Assembly (NCBI RefSeq): GCF_013389455.1
Contig: NZ_CP058278.1
Location: forward strand, 1,984,001-2,048,000
Direction: 5' to 3'
Length of the DNA: 64,000 nt
Source: Flavobacterium inviolabile
GTDB lineage: Bacteria > Bacteroidota > Bacteroidia > Flavobacteriales > Flavobacteriaceae
A program made the translations under genes and the position numbers. Positions within the stretch are counted from its first letter, which is position 1. Every line of letters begins with the position of its first letter. This document shows positions 1-8,478 of this stretch, piece by piece. Below the pieces are notes generated by a model that saw only the letters and a list, made by a program, of their open reading frames with translations, did no database searches and was not told the origin of the DNA.

Positions 1-745
1 TAACCCCGGTTTGCTGTACCGGATTTCAAAAGACGGGAAACATACGGCTTTAGTGTATGCCGAAAAAGGAGAAAAAGTTTTTTACGACAGCATGCAGTTT
101 TGGAATGATAAAGAAGGAATTGCTGTGGGCGATCCGGTCGAAAATTGTTTTTCCCTGATCATAACCCGGGATGGCGGAGAAAGCTGGACCAAAATAAAGT
201 GCGGTGCTTTACCGGAAATCGCTGCCGGAGAAGCTTTTTTTGCAGCCAGTAATACCAATATTATTATAAAAGACACACATACCTGGATTGTTTCCGGTGG
301 GAAAAAATCAAACGTTTTTTATTCACCAGACAAAGGAATGACCTGGAAAACGTATGCAACGCCAATAGTTCAGGGCGAAGCGATGACCGGAATATTTTCG
401 GCTGCTTTTTATGATGAAATGACCGGATTTGCAGTGGGCGGTAACTATGAAAAACCGGAACAGAATTTTGGTAACAAAATCAGTACTGCCGATGGCGGTA
501 AAACATGGAAACGCATCGCGGAGCATGAAGGATTCGGTTATGGTTCCTGTGTACAGTTTTTTCCGGACAGTAAAGGACAGGAATTGCTGACAGTGGGAGC
601 TTCGGGAGTTTTCTACTCAGCTGATCAGGGAACGAGCTGGCGTAAAATTGCAGACTACAAAGATTTGTTTACCCTGCGTTTTATGGACTCCAAAACGGCT
701 GTAGCTGCCGGGAATAATAAGATAATACGATTTCGATTTCAATAA
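1..745 (+). CDS. BNR/YCF48-like repeat protein (5' partial)
   Basis: The reading frame is open from base 2, so the gene begins left of the window and only its last ~247 residues are visible. They contain recurring Asp-box-like patterns (TRDGGESW, SPDKGMTW, STADGGKTW, SADQGTSW), spaced as in the blades of YCF48/BNR beta-propellers. In Bacteroidota such proteins are usually annotated as oxidoreductase or photosystem II stability factor-like, with no proven reaction. No catalytic residues can be assigned. The gene ends at a hairpin shared with the converging operon downstream. Family call is confident; function is unknown. Confidence 0.75.
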   Translation, partial: NPGLLYRISKDGKHTALVYAEKGEKVFYDSMQFWNDKEGIAVGDPVENCFSLIITRDGGESWTKIKCGALPEIAAGEAFFAASNTNIIIKDTHTWIVSGGKKSNVFYSPDKGMTWKTYATPIVQGEAMTGIFSAAFYDEMTGFAVGGNYEKPEQNFGNKISTADGGKTWKRIAEHEGFGYGSCVQFFPDSKGQELLTVGASGVFYSADQGTSWRKIADYKDLFTLRFMDSKTAVAAGNNKIIRFRFQ

Positions 746-777
746 AAAAAGGAGCTAAATGCTCCTTTTTTTATTTT
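746..777. terminator. Bidirectional rho-independent terminator
   Basis: Stem GGAGC/GCTCC (751-755 and 761-765) around a five-base loop. An A-run lies on the left and a T-run on the right, so it can serve both converging transcripts. Confidence 0.8.
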
Positions 778-1214
778 CGGTCCCTCATCTGTCGCAACAG
801 CTTTCGGTTAAAATCGTCTTCTGCTTTTTTGAATTTTAAGATCTTGGTAGGACTTAAAACCGTTTTTAAATCGGCTATCAGTTTCAGCCTCAGGTTAAAC
901 AGTTCCTCTTCTGTATTTTCAATCTGGTTTAGAAAAGCAAGTGCTTCTTTTTCGGTCATTTTATCAATGGCATCATCCTTCATATTGTTCTGGAAACCGC
1001 GCATTTTTTTATGTCTCAGTTCAAACTGCCTTTCGTCAAAAGTATTGTAAATAGGCCAGAATTTAGTGGCTTCTTCGGTTGTTAGTCCTACTTCTGTCGT
1101 GATAAAAGCAACTTTAAGCTGTTTTATCTGCTCTCTTTTTTCTTTGAAATCCTGTCCGAAACCGGTGATGGAAATCAGTAAAAGTATAAACGGTAAGATT
1201 CGTTTTGCAATCAT
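771..1214 (-). CDS. Spy/CpxP-like secreted sensor of ECF operon
   Basis: A 147-residue protein with an N-terminal signal peptide (MIAKRILPFILLLISITGFGQ). A helical, highly charged remainder includes a segment of the LTTEEATKFWPIYNTF type, common in Bacteroidota proteins annotated as sensor of ECF-type sigma factor. It lies 4 bases after a membrane protein gene and downstream of an ECF sigma gene, forming a three-gene operon. By analogy with Spy/CpxP it may sense envelope stress in the periplasm; that role is inferred. No LTXXQ motif is evident. Confidence 0.6.
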   Translation of the reverse strand: MIAKRILPFILLLISITGFGQDFKEKREQIKQLKVAFITTEVGLTTEEATKFWPIYNTFDERQFELRHKKMRGFQNNMKDDAIDKMTEKEALAFLNQIENTEEELFNLRLKLIADLKTVLSPTKILKFKKAEDDFNRKLLRQMRDRK

Positions 1215-1218
1215 GGTA

Positions 1219-1632
1219 TTATTCGTTTAAATAAAGGTCTAAATTGTTGTTATCGGATAGATAGGACTCTACGGCATCGTCGCTTAAAACGATGGATTTT
1301 TCAAGTTCTTTAATATCTTTTTCATCAAGATGCTGGATAATGTCGAAAGAATTCACATTGGCCTGCAGGTAGGATTCCACCACGGCATCGTCTAAATTTC
1401 CGGTAGACGGTGTGCCGGCAAAATAATAAACAGACAATCCGGATACCAATAGCAGGGAAGCGGCTATGCCCGACATCCAGACTACTTTTCGCTGGGGCAA
1501 TGCGATGACCTTACCACTTTCTGGTACCGGTAATTTCGCCATTATCTCCGCAGCGGATTTTTCAAAATAAGCATCCGGAGTTTTAAAACCGGAGGTTATT
1601 TTCGGATCGTTATGTAAATCAAACTTTTTCAT
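1219..1632 (-). CDS. Putative membrane anti-sigma-like protein
   Basis: A 137-residue protein read from the ATG at 1632, which gives a clean start MKKFDLHNDPK. The frame remains open to 1680, but the extra residues look non-coding. One transmembrane helix lies around residues 51-69, leaving an N-terminal cytoplasmic part and an acidic C-terminal part rich in Asp and Asn. Its position directly behind an ECF sigma gene suggests a partner or anti-sigma factor. I see no recognisable zinc anti-sigma motif, so this is a positional inference. Confidence 0.6.
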   Translation of the reverse strand: MKKFDLHNDPKITSGFKTPDAYFEKSAAEIMAKLPVPESGKVIALPQRKVVWMSGIAASLLLVSGLSVYYFAGTPSTGNLDDAVVESYLQANVNSFDIIQHLDEKDIKELEKSIVLSDDAVESYLSDNNNLDLYLNE

Positions 1633-1730
1633 TATTCTCAGTTTTCGTGCTTCATAAACGGTATTTATATAGTAAAACACCGCTATTTCATATTCATGTT
1701 ATCTATTTGACAAGGTTCCGAAAAAAAGGT

Positions 1731-2273
1731 TTAATCGGAATTTAAATATTCTTCAATTTTTTTAACAGCATGATGATACGACGCTTTTAAGGCGCCTACG
1801 GAGGTTCCTAAAATTTCCGACATATCTTCATATTTCAGTTCTTCAAAATATTTCATTTTAAAAACCAGCTGTTGTTTTTCCGGTAAGGTAGCCACAGCTT
1901 TCTGTAATTTCAGCTGGATGACATCACCGTCATAATCCACATCGGCTTCCAGGTTATTCACGGCTTTCGATTGCAGCTCTTCGCTGGAAACACCGGCTTT
2001 CCGGGCTCTCTGATGGATAAATGTAATGGCTTCATTCGTAGCAATACGGTAAATCCAGGAAAACAATTTGCTTTCGCCTTTAAAACCATTCAGATTATTA
2101 AATACTTTGATAAAAGTGTTTTGTAAAACATCATCGGTATCGTCGTGATTGATAACGATGTTCCGGATATGATTGTATAGCGGACGCTGGTATTCGGATA
2201 GCAGCTTTCGAAACGCTTCATTCTGCGTTTTCGGATTCAATAATTCGCTGATAAATGTTTTTTCGTCCTGCAA
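1731..2273 (-). CDS. ECF-type RNA polymerase sigma factor
   Basis: A 180-residue group-4 sigma factor. Region 2 is visible as YNHIRNIVINHDDTDDVLQNTFIKVF followed by SWIYRIATNEAI (residues ~33-80). Region 4 is LPEKQQLVFKMKYFEELKYEDMSEILGTSVGALKASYHHAVKKI near the C-terminus. It would direct core polymerase to stress- or surface-related promoters. An in-frame TAG lies just upstream and no ATG intervenes, so the start is TTG at 2273. It heads an operon with a one-helix membrane protein and a Spy-like protein. Confidence 0.88.
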   Translation of the reverse strand: MQDEKTFISELLNPKTQNEAFRKLLSEYQRPLYNHIRNIVINHDDTDDVLQNTFIKVFNNLNGFKGESKLFSWIYRIATNEAITFIHQRARKAGVSSEELQSKAVNNLEADVDYDGDVIQLKLQKAVATLPEKQQLVFKMKYFEELKYEDMSEILGTSVGALKASYHHAVKKIEEYLNSD

Positions 2274-2410
2274 AAGCCATGCTGTTTGTGAATTAGACTA
2301 AAGGTAAAGGAAAAAGTTTAATTAAAAATTCATTTTCAGCCGAAAATCGTTTGGAAGTGTTATTATTCAGCCGGATAGAACCGTTATAAAAACGGATTGT
2401 TCGCTTCCGC

Positions 2411-2443
2411 TTTGGAAAAATAAAACAATAAGCCGTACTTTTG
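2411..2443 (+). promoter_or_regulatory. Bacteroidota sigma-A promoter for the HAD gene
   Basis: TTTG at 2411-2414, a 21-base spacer, then TACTTTTG at 2436-2443. This is an exact match to the TTTG / TANNTTTG pattern, 19 bases before the start codon. Confidence 0.7.
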
Positions 2444-2462
2444 CACAAACAACGACAACACA

Positions 2463-3134
2463 ATGATTAAAACAGTGATTTTTGATATGGACGGCGTAAT
2501 CGTAGATACGGAACCGGTTCATAAATATGCTTACTACAAACATTTTTCAGAATTGGGAATCGCAGTCTCAGAAGAAATGTATGCCACTTTTACCGGGAAT
2601 TCCACCCGTAATGTTTTCCAGAAATTAAAAGATGCTTTCGGTTTGCCGCACGATGTGGAAGAACTGATCCTTCGGAAACGTTTTTTATTCAACGATGCTT
2701 TCGATACTAAAGAAGATTTAGAACTGATTGAAGGAGTGCGTAAATTAATCGTGGATCTTCATGGAAACGGGATGCAGCTGATTTTGGCATCTTCTGCTTC
2801 CAAAGGTACTATTGAAAGGGTTTTTAACCGTTTTGAACTGCATCCGTATTTTACACATACGGTGAGCGGAGAGGATTTTCCGAAATCGAAACCGCATCCG
2901 GCCATTTTTCTGCATGCAGCTTCGTTATCGGTGGCGCCAAAAGAAAACTGTATTGTTATTGAAGACAGTACCAATGGGGTGAGAGCTTCCAAAGCGGCAG
3001 ATATTTTCTGTCTGGCCTATAACAGTGCCAATTCCAAACTTCAGGATTTAACAGAAGCCGATTTTGAAATCAACCATTTTGATGAGATCAATTTTGAAAC
3101 GGTGAAAGGGATAAAAAACAGAATCGTTTTATAG
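2463..3134 (+). CDS. HAD-family phosphatase (beta-phosphoglucomutase-like)
   Basis: A 223-residue HAD hydrolase with motif I FDMDGVIVDTEP (Asp nucleophile and acid/base Asp, residues ~7-11), motif II SSASK (~113) and the motif III/IV stretch KSKPHPAIFLHAA ... CIVIEDSTNGV. The inserted helical cap after motif I is that of the beta-phosphoglucomutase/sugar-phosphatase subfamily. The substrate is probably a small phosphorylated sugar but cannot be read from sequence. Monocistronic, with its own promoter and a terminator hairpin after it. Confidence 0.85.
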   Translation: MIKTVIFDMDGVIVDTEPVHKYAYYKHFSELGIAVSEEMYATFTGNSTRNVFQKLKDAFGLPHDVEELILRKRFLFNDAFDTKEDLELIEGVRKLIVDLHGNGMQLILASSASKGTIERVFNRFELHPYFTHTVSGEDFPKSKPHPAIFLHAASLSVAPKENCIVIEDSTNGVRASKAADIFCLAYNSANSKLQDLTEADFEINHFDEINFETVKGIKNRIVL

Positions 3135-3149
3135 AATAACAGGTATTGA

Positions 3150-3187
3150 GCCGTGGACTAATGTAAAATTATCCCACGGCTTTTTTA
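3150..3187. terminator. Terminator between converging HAD and photolyase genes
   Basis: Stem GCCGTGG/CCACGGC (3150-3156 and 3174-3180) followed by TTTTTT. The last codons of the photolyase gene on the other strand overlap it. Confidence 0.7.
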
Positions 3188-4455
3188 TAGACGCTAAGGC
3201 ATTTTTCCCTTGCCTCTTTATGATCGACTATCGGTTTGGGATAAAGGGAGGTTTCCAGCTCCGGGATCCATTTTTTTATGTATTTCAAATCCGGATCAAA
3301 TTTTTTGATCTGTTCGGTGGGATTGAAGATCCTGAAATACGGTGCGGCATCAACACCGGAGCCCGCTGCCCATTGCCAGTTGCCGACATTGCTGGATTGT
3401 TCGTAGTCCAGTAAATGCTGTGCAAAATAGGTTTCGCCCCATTTCCAGTCTATCAGCAGGTGTTTGCATAAAAAGCTGGCAACAATCATGCGTACGCGGT
3501 TGTGCATGTGGCCGGTGGCATTCAGTTCCCGCATTCCGGCATCAACAAAAGGATAACCGGTTTTTCCCTCACACCATTTTTGAAACAGAACTTCATTGTT
3601 TTCCCAAACAACAGTATCGTATTTTTCCCGGAAACTGCGGTTTACCGTATGTGGAAAATGCCACAAGATCTGCATGAAAAATTCACGCCAGATCAGCTCG
3701 TTTAAAAAAGTTTCATAACGGCTTTCGGACGCTTTTTGAACCATGTTCCGGATGCTTACCGCTCCAAAACGTAGATAGGTTCCCAGCATTGACGTTCCTG
3801 AAACAGCAGGAAAGTTGCGGGTGGCTTCGTAATGGTCAATCAATTTTTCGGAAATATCAAAAGGACTTACCGTAATAGCCGATTTTTTAAATCCAATGGC
3901 CTCCAGGCTTAAAAACGGATAAGCGTGGGTGCTAATGTTGTCCAGATAGTCTTCAGAAGGATACCGGGACAATTGAATGCCGCGGAATTTTTCTTTCCAT
4001 TTTTTGGAATAGGGAGTGTACACTACATAAGGCGTTCCGTCGTCTTTAACCACCTCATTTTTTTCAAAAATAACCTGGTCTTTACTGGTTTTAAAACCAA
4101 TATGGTGTTCTTTTAGCAGGCTATAGATTTCCATATCCCTTTTTCGTGCCAGCGGCTCATAATCATGATTGGTATAGACGGTGCTGATGTTATGACTGGC
4201 AATAAGTGTTTGAAAAACCGCCTGCGGCTTTCCGTGAAATACGGCCAGGGATTTTCCTTTCTTTAAGAGCTGTTCCTGGATTTTAGACAAAAGGGTGTGT
4301 ATAAAAGTTACGCGGGCATCGTCTTCCGGCAGCTGGGTGAGGATATCAGGATCAAAAATAAAAACAGGGAGTACCTGTTCCCCGCTGTTTAGTGCGTGGA
4401 ACAAACCGATATTGTCTTCCAGTCGTAAATCTCTTCTGAACCAAAAAATAGTCAT
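3169..4455 (-). CDS. phr: Deoxyribodipyrimidine photolyase / cryptochrome family
   Basis: A 428-residue flavoprotein of class I photolyase length. The N-terminal antenna domain starts FWFRRDLRLEDN. The C-terminal FAD domain holds the hallmark runs NELIWREFF, GYPFVDAGMRELNATGHMHNR and DYEQSSNVGNWQW. Such enzymes use light-driven electron transfer from FADH- to split UV-induced pyrimidine dimers. The GNWQW stretch and conserved Trp residues favour a working photolyase over a signalling cryptochrome, though sequence alone cannot exclude the latter. It follows an SRPBCC gene by 10 bases, a common photolyase neighbourhood. Confidence 0.9.
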   Translation of the reverse strand: MTIFWFRRDLRLEDNIGLFHALNSGEQVLPVFIFDPDILTQLPEDDARVTFIHTLLSKIQEQLLKKGKSLAVFHGKPQAVFQTLIASHNISTVYTNHDYEPLARKRDMEIYSLLKEHHIGFKTSKDQVIFEKNEVVKDDGTPYVVYTPYSKKWKEKFRGIQLSRYPSEDYLDNISTHAYPFLSLEAIGFKKSAITVSPFDISEKLIDHYEATRNFPAVSGTSMLGTYLRFGAVSIRNMVQKASESRYETFLNELIWREFFMQILWHFPHTVNRSFREKYDTVVWENNEVLFQKWCEGKTGYPFVDAGMRELNATGHMHNRVRMIVASFLCKHLLIDWKWGETYFAQHLLDYEQSSNVGNWQWAAGSGVDAAPYFRIFNPTEQIKKFDPDLKYIKKWIPELETSLYPKPIVDHKEAREKCLSVYKKAVG

Positions 4456-4465
4456 ATATAATTTG

Positions 4466-4954
4466 TTATAACCTTGATGTTTTAATATTCGGATTGTATT
4501 CCCCGAAGCGCTTGATTAATGCAGCTTTCCGGTAATCGAAAATAGCTTTCAGCCTGGGTTTTACGATAAGCGGATGAAACGATTCGCCTAAAACACCAAA
4601 AGGAACCTGATAATGTACTACGTCTTCCATTTCAACGCCGCCTTCAATGGCTTTGAAAAAATGTTTGTGGTGCCAAAACTTATAAGGACCAAACCGCTGT
4701 TCGTCCACAAAGAAGCTTTTTTCCTGAACATGTGTGATTTCGGTAACCCATTGCATCGTTATTAAGGGAAAAGGAGAAATCCGGTAATGGATGATCTGTC
4801 CGGCAAACATTTTTTGCTTATCACCGGATAGGGTCCGGAATTTCATGTTATCCGGTGTAATCACATTCAGATTGCCCGGATCTGAAAAGAAATCCCAGGC
4901 TTCATCCACTGTAATGGGAAGCTTTTGTTTGGTATGTAAGGTATAAAGTCTCAT
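4466..4954 (-). CDS. SRPBCC-family ligand-binding protein
   Basis: A 162-residue single-domain protein starting at the ATG at 4954 (MRLYTLHTKQKLP); a longer start seven codons upstream is less likely. The sequence IPITVDEAWDFFSDPGNLNVITPD is the typical opening of START/SRPBCC (polyketide cyclase-like) folds, which enclose a hydrophobic pocket. The ligand is unknown. Genes of this type often sit beside photolyase genes, and here the two appear co-transcribed. No signal peptide, so it should be cytoplasmic. Confidence 0.75.
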   Translation of the reverse strand: MRLYTLHTKQKLPITVDEAWDFFSDPGNLNVITPDNMKFRTLSGDKQKMFAGQIIHYRISPFPLITMQWVTEITHVQEKSFFVDEQRFGPYKFWHHKHFFKAIEGGVEMEDVVHYQVPFGVLGESFHPLIVKPRLKAIFDYRKAALIKRFGEYNPNIKTSRL

Positions 4955-5088
4955 ACTTTTTTGGTAAAAGTACAACTGTTTAATTTTTTTATGAAATCGT
5001 TAAACAGCATTTTTTTCTTTTAAATTAAAATTAACATTTTAAGTGTTAATTTTTAGTAAATTCGTTCGCTAATAAACAGACAATAGTT

Positions 5089-5934
5089 ATGAGAAAAATT
5101 TTTATAACTGCAGCATTTTTTATGGCAACTTTAGCCATTGAAGCGCAGGTAAAAGCACCACAAGCGAGTCCAAAAGCAGAATTGGAACAAGTAGTTGGTT
5201 TGACCCAGGTGGAGTTGGATTATTCCCGTCCAAGTTCAAAAGGGAGAGCAGTATTCGGAGAATTGGTTCCTTACGGAAAGATATGGAGAACCGGAGCAAA
5301 CGCGAATACGACGATCTCTTTTAGTGATGATGTTGTAATTGACGGTAAAACGTTGAAAAAAGGAAAATATGCCCTTTATACACTGCCAAAAGCAGATTCA
5401 TGGGATGTGATTTTTTACACTTCAACAGATAACTGGGGGAATCCTGAAAAATGGGATGAGTCTAAAGTAGCGTTGCGTACAACGGTAAAACCGGAAACGT
5501 TAGGCAGAAAAGTAGAAACCTTTACTATTGCGGTAAACAACCTGGATAACGACTATGCTAACCTTGAAATTTCATGGGAAAAAACATTGGTAGCCGTTAA
5601 GTTTGAAGTACCTACACAAAAAATAGCTGCTAAGAGCATCGAAAATGTTTTAGCAGGTCCAACAGAGAATGATTATTTCTCAGCAGCTCAGTACTATTAC
5701 CAATCCAATGGCGATATGAACAAAGCTTTAGGATGGGTTAACAAAGCTATTGAAATGAAAAAAGAACCACCTTTCTGGTATTTGCGTTTGAAATCATTGG
5801 TTCAGGCGAAACTGGGCGATAAAAAAGGCGCTATTGATACAGCAAAATTATCGTTGGCAGGTGCTGAAAAAGAAAACAATGGTGACTATGTTAAGATGAA
5901 CAAGGATTCTATCCTGGAATGGTCTAAAAAATAA
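5089..5934 (+). CDS. DUF2911 secreted protein
   Basis: A 281-residue protein with signal peptide MRKIFITAAFFMATLAIEAQ. The DUF2911 core covers roughly residues 35-165 and includes the conserved LDYSRPSSKGR, VPYGKIWRTGAN and KGKYALYTLP segments. The C-terminal ~80 residues look like TPR-type helices (NGDMNKALGWVNKAIEM). Biochemical function of DUF2911 is unknown. A TAAATTCG box at 5057-5064 may be the -7 element. Monocistronic, closed by a strong hairpin. Confidence 0.85.
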   Translation: MRKIFITAAFFMATLAIEAQVKAPQASPKAELEQVVGLTQVELDYSRPSSKGRAVFGELVPYGKIWRTGANANTTISFSDDVVIDGKTLKKGKYALYTLPKADSWDVIFYTSTDNWGNPEKWDESKVALRTTVKPETLGRKVETFTIAVNNLDNDYANLEISWEKTLVAVKFEVPTQKIAAKSIENVLAGPTENDYFSAAQYYYQSNGDMNKALGWVNKAIEMKKEPPFWYLRLKSLVQAKLGDKKGAIDTAKLSLAGAEKENNGDYVKMNKDSILEWSKK

Positions 5935-5956
5935 GTATTGTTATCACGATATGATG

Positions 5957-5985
5957 AAAGCCGGCTTAGTGCCGGCTTTTTTTAT
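5957..5985 (+). terminator. Rho-independent terminator after DUF2911 gene
   Basis: Stem AAGCCGGC/GCCGGCTT around TTAGT, followed by a run of seven T. Confidence 0.85.
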
Positions 5986-6056
5986 GCGCTATAATTTGAG
6001 GAGATAGTGGTATCTTTTTAATATTGATACTATTTTGCATATTATTTTCTGAAAAG

Positions 6057-6083
6057 TGTAACATTTCAAAAAAAGTACTGTCT
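6057..6083 (+). promoter_or_regulatory. Candidate ECF-type autoregulatory promoter
   Basis: TGTAAC at 6057-6062 and TGTCT at 6079-6083 with 16 bases between. This differs from the housekeeping TTTG/TANNTTTG pattern and resembles GTAAC...GTC promoters recognised by many ECF factors. It sits 16 bases before the sigma start codon, which suggests self-activation; this is inference. Confidence 0.45.
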
Positions 6084-6098
6084 TTATATAAAAACCTG

Positions 6099-6665
6099 AT
6101 GCTTTCATTGGAAACGAAACCAAACGATATCGACAATTTAATTATACGCTGCCAGAACGGAAGCCGGGGTGCCCAATTTGAAATTTACAATCGGTTTTAT
6201 AAAGCGATGTACAATACGGCCTATCGTATTGTGAAGGATGAGCATTGGGCGGAAGACATTATGCAGGAATCGTTTCTGAGTGCCTTCCTGAATATGGACG
6301 CATATAAAAAGGAAGTTTCTTTTGGAGCCTGGCTTAAAAAGATCGTCGTGAACAAGAGTATCGACAATTACAAAAAGAGGCATAAAATGGCAACGGAAGC
6401 ATTGCATCCGGTGTTGAATAAAGTAGAAGACATTCCGGACGATAACACGCAAATGGATTACAGCAACCTGAAAGCACAACAGGTTATGAAAACGATTCAG
6501 TCACTGCAGGACAATTACAGGATCGCTTTAACGCTGTTTCTGATAGAAGGATATGATCAGGAAGAAATCAGCCAGATCATGGGAATAACAGAAATGAACT
6601 GCCGGACAATGATTAGCAGGGCAAAAGATAAATTACGAATAAAACTAAATGAAGCCGTAAGATGA
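6099..6665 (+). CDS. ECF-type RNA polymerase sigma factor
   Basis: 188 residues from the ATG at 6099 (MLSLETKPND). The frame is open further upstream, but those 25 residues overlap the presumed promoter. Region 2 is visible as FYKAMYNTAYRIVKDEHWAEDIMQESFLSAF and AWLKKIVVNKSIDNYKK. Region 4 is LQDNYRIALTLFLIEGYDQEEISQIMGITEMNCRTMISRAKDKLR. It overlaps the next gene by 4 bases (ATGA), indicating translational coupling with a membrane partner. Second ECF system in the window and not closely similar to the one at 1.7-2.3 kb. Confidence 0.88.
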   Translation: MLSLETKPNDIDNLIIRCQNGSRGAQFEIYNRFYKAMYNTAYRIVKDEHWAEDIMQESFLSAFLNMDAYKKEVSFGAWLKKIVVNKSIDNYKKRHKMATEALHPVLNKVEDIPDDNTQMDYSNLKAQQVMKTIQSLQDNYRIALTLFLIEGYDQEEISQIMGITEMNCRTMISRAKDKLRIKLNEAVR

Positions 6666-7204
6666 AAGAGGAAAAAGACAACTTAACAACGCTGTTTAAC
6701 CGGTTGGAAAAAGACTGGGATTTTGAAGAACCGGAATCAGGACACCAGGAGCGTTTTTTTGATAAGATACAACAGAAAAAGAAAACCAGATATTGGATGC
6801 CGGTAACTGTAGCGGCTTCCGTTATCCTGTGTATAGGGTCATATTTTATGTATTACCAGCACCAGACTCCGGCAGCAAAAGAATGGGCAGATACTTCTCC
6901 GAAAGTACAGGAAATACATTTCTATTTTACAGCGATCATTGACAATGAATTGGAAAAAGTAACGGAACGCGATACACCCGAAAACAAAAAAATCATAGCA
7001 GATGCGATTATACAGATGCAAAAACTGGATAGCGATTATGAAAAAATTAAGCTCGAGCTTCTTCATAATGGTGAAAACAAGCAGCTGATTTTTGCAATGC
7101 TCACCAATCTGAAAACAAGAATATCCTTTTTGGAAGATGTATTGCATCAAATAGACAATAATAACAAACTAAATAAGAAATCACATGAAAACAATATGCT
7201 CTAA
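6662..7204 (+). CDS. Membrane partner of ECF sigma (putative anti-sigma)
   Basis: A 180-residue protein with a charged N-terminal cytoplasmic region (residues 1-42), one transmembrane helix (~43-62, PVTVAASVILCIGSYFMYY) and a helical Glu/Lys-rich C-terminal domain outside the membrane. This topology and the 4-base overlap with the sigma gene fit an anti-sigma factor. I recognise no conserved anti-sigma domain, so the role is positional. Its last 20 bases overlap the next gene. Confidence 0.65.
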   Translation: MKEEKDNLTTLFNRLEKDWDFEEPESGHQERFFDKIQQKKKTRYWMPVTVAASVILCIGSYFMYYQHQTPAAKEWADTSPKVQEIHFYFTAIIDNELEKVTERDTPENKKIIADAIIQMQKLDSDYEKIKLELLHNGENKQLIFAMLTNLKTRISFLEDVLHQIDNNNKLNKKSHENNML

Positions 7205-8243
7205 AATAATGCTGTTTCTTTTAATAGTACCGTCTTTCCTTATTGCAGGTAATGGCAATCCGGGTAAATACAGCAAAGAAAAAAAGATTGAAAAAACATA
7301 TTTAGTAAACCCGGATGCCCATCTGGAAGTCAGCAACAGCTTTGGAAACATTTATGTGACGACCTGGAATGAGGCTAAAACGGCCATTGAAGTATTCATT
7401 AAGGTTAGCGGCAACAACGAAGCGGCTGTTAACAAAAGAATAGAGGCAATCCGTATTGATCTGGAAGCTTTGAAAAACAGGATAACGGCCACAACGGTTC
7501 TGGATAAAATGGGTGAAAGCAAATCCAATTTGAGTATCGAAATCAATTATACGATTAAAATTCCCAAAAACGGAAGCGTAAAACTGGCAAACAAATTTGG
7601 CAATATAACGGTCGATAAACTGCTGGCAGAAGCAAATATCAACTGCCGTTACGGTAAGCTTACGGCTAGTGAACTGCTTGGCAGCCGCAATACTATCGAG
7701 ATAAGCTATTCCAGTGCTTCAACTATCGGTTACCTGAAAGAAGGTGTGCTGACAGCCAATTATTCGGATTTTACACTGAATAAATCCGATAAATTAAACC
7801 TGGTGAACAACTATACACAGGCAAAAATCAAAGAGGTCAATGTACTGGATTTTAAATCAAAGTACGGCGGGCTTACTATTGGCAGTGCCGACCTGGTTAA
7901 AGGGAATGGCGATTACACAACAATGGTTTTCGGACAGCTTTCAAAAGATATCGCGCTTACGTCCGATTACGGGCAGATAACGATTAATGGGATAGAAGCA
8001 AAAGCGAATAATGTGAGCATAATTTCCAGATATACCGGAATTACAATCGGTCATGCCGATAACTATCCTTTTAATTATAATTTTGAGCTCACGTATGCCG
8101 ATTTAACGGACAATTCCGGTCTGGATGCCAACAAAACAACGGTTAAAAATACGACTACCTATACCGGATTTTACAAGAAAAGCGGTGCCAACACGATGAC
8201 GATTAAATCTACTTACGGCAACGTAAAAATCATGAAAATGTAA
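7185..8243 (+). CDS. DUF4097-like beta-repeat surface protein
   Basis: A 352-residue exported protein with a signal peptide ending near residue 22 (FLLIVPSFLIAG). The rest is a repetitive beta-helix-like series of short strands such as NKFGNITVDKLLAEANINCRYGKLT and SDYGQITINGIEAKANNVSIISRYTGITIG, as in the DUF4097/adhesin family. It is the last gene of the ECF operon and probably an envelope target or signal of that system. No enzymatic residues are apparent. Confidence 0.7.
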   Translation: MKTICSKIMLFLLIVPSFLIAGNGNPGKYSKEKKIEKTYLVNPDAHLEVSNSFGNIYVTTWNEAKTAIEVFIKVSGNNEAAVNKRIEAIRIDLEALKNRITATTVLDKMGESKSNLSIEINYTIKIPKNGSVKLANKFGNITVDKLLAEANINCRYGKLTASELLGSRNTIEISYSSASTIGYLKEGVLTANYSDFTLNKSDKLNLVNNYTQAKIKEVNVLDFKSKYGGLTIGSADLVKGNGDYTTMVFGQLSKDIALTSDYGQITINGIEAKANNVSIISRYTGITIGHADNYPFNYNFELTYADLTDNSGLDANKTTVKNTTTYTGFYKKSGANTMTIKSTYGNVKIMKM

Positions 8244-8478
8244 GCGGAAATTACGACAGCCTTAAACAGGCCAACCCTTCGTCGTTAACCCTGATAGTTT
8301 CCTGTTTTTTAAGAACATCCGTTCCGGATGCGGGAAACTATTGCCGGTGCCGAAACAACAGGACTACACCATGTACCCTCTTTTGATAAAGAACAGGACA
8401 GGAAGACTATTGCCGTAAAACAACTAAAAGACTGTTTCGAAGCGGAACAGCCGTAACCTCAAAAAATCAAAACAAAAT

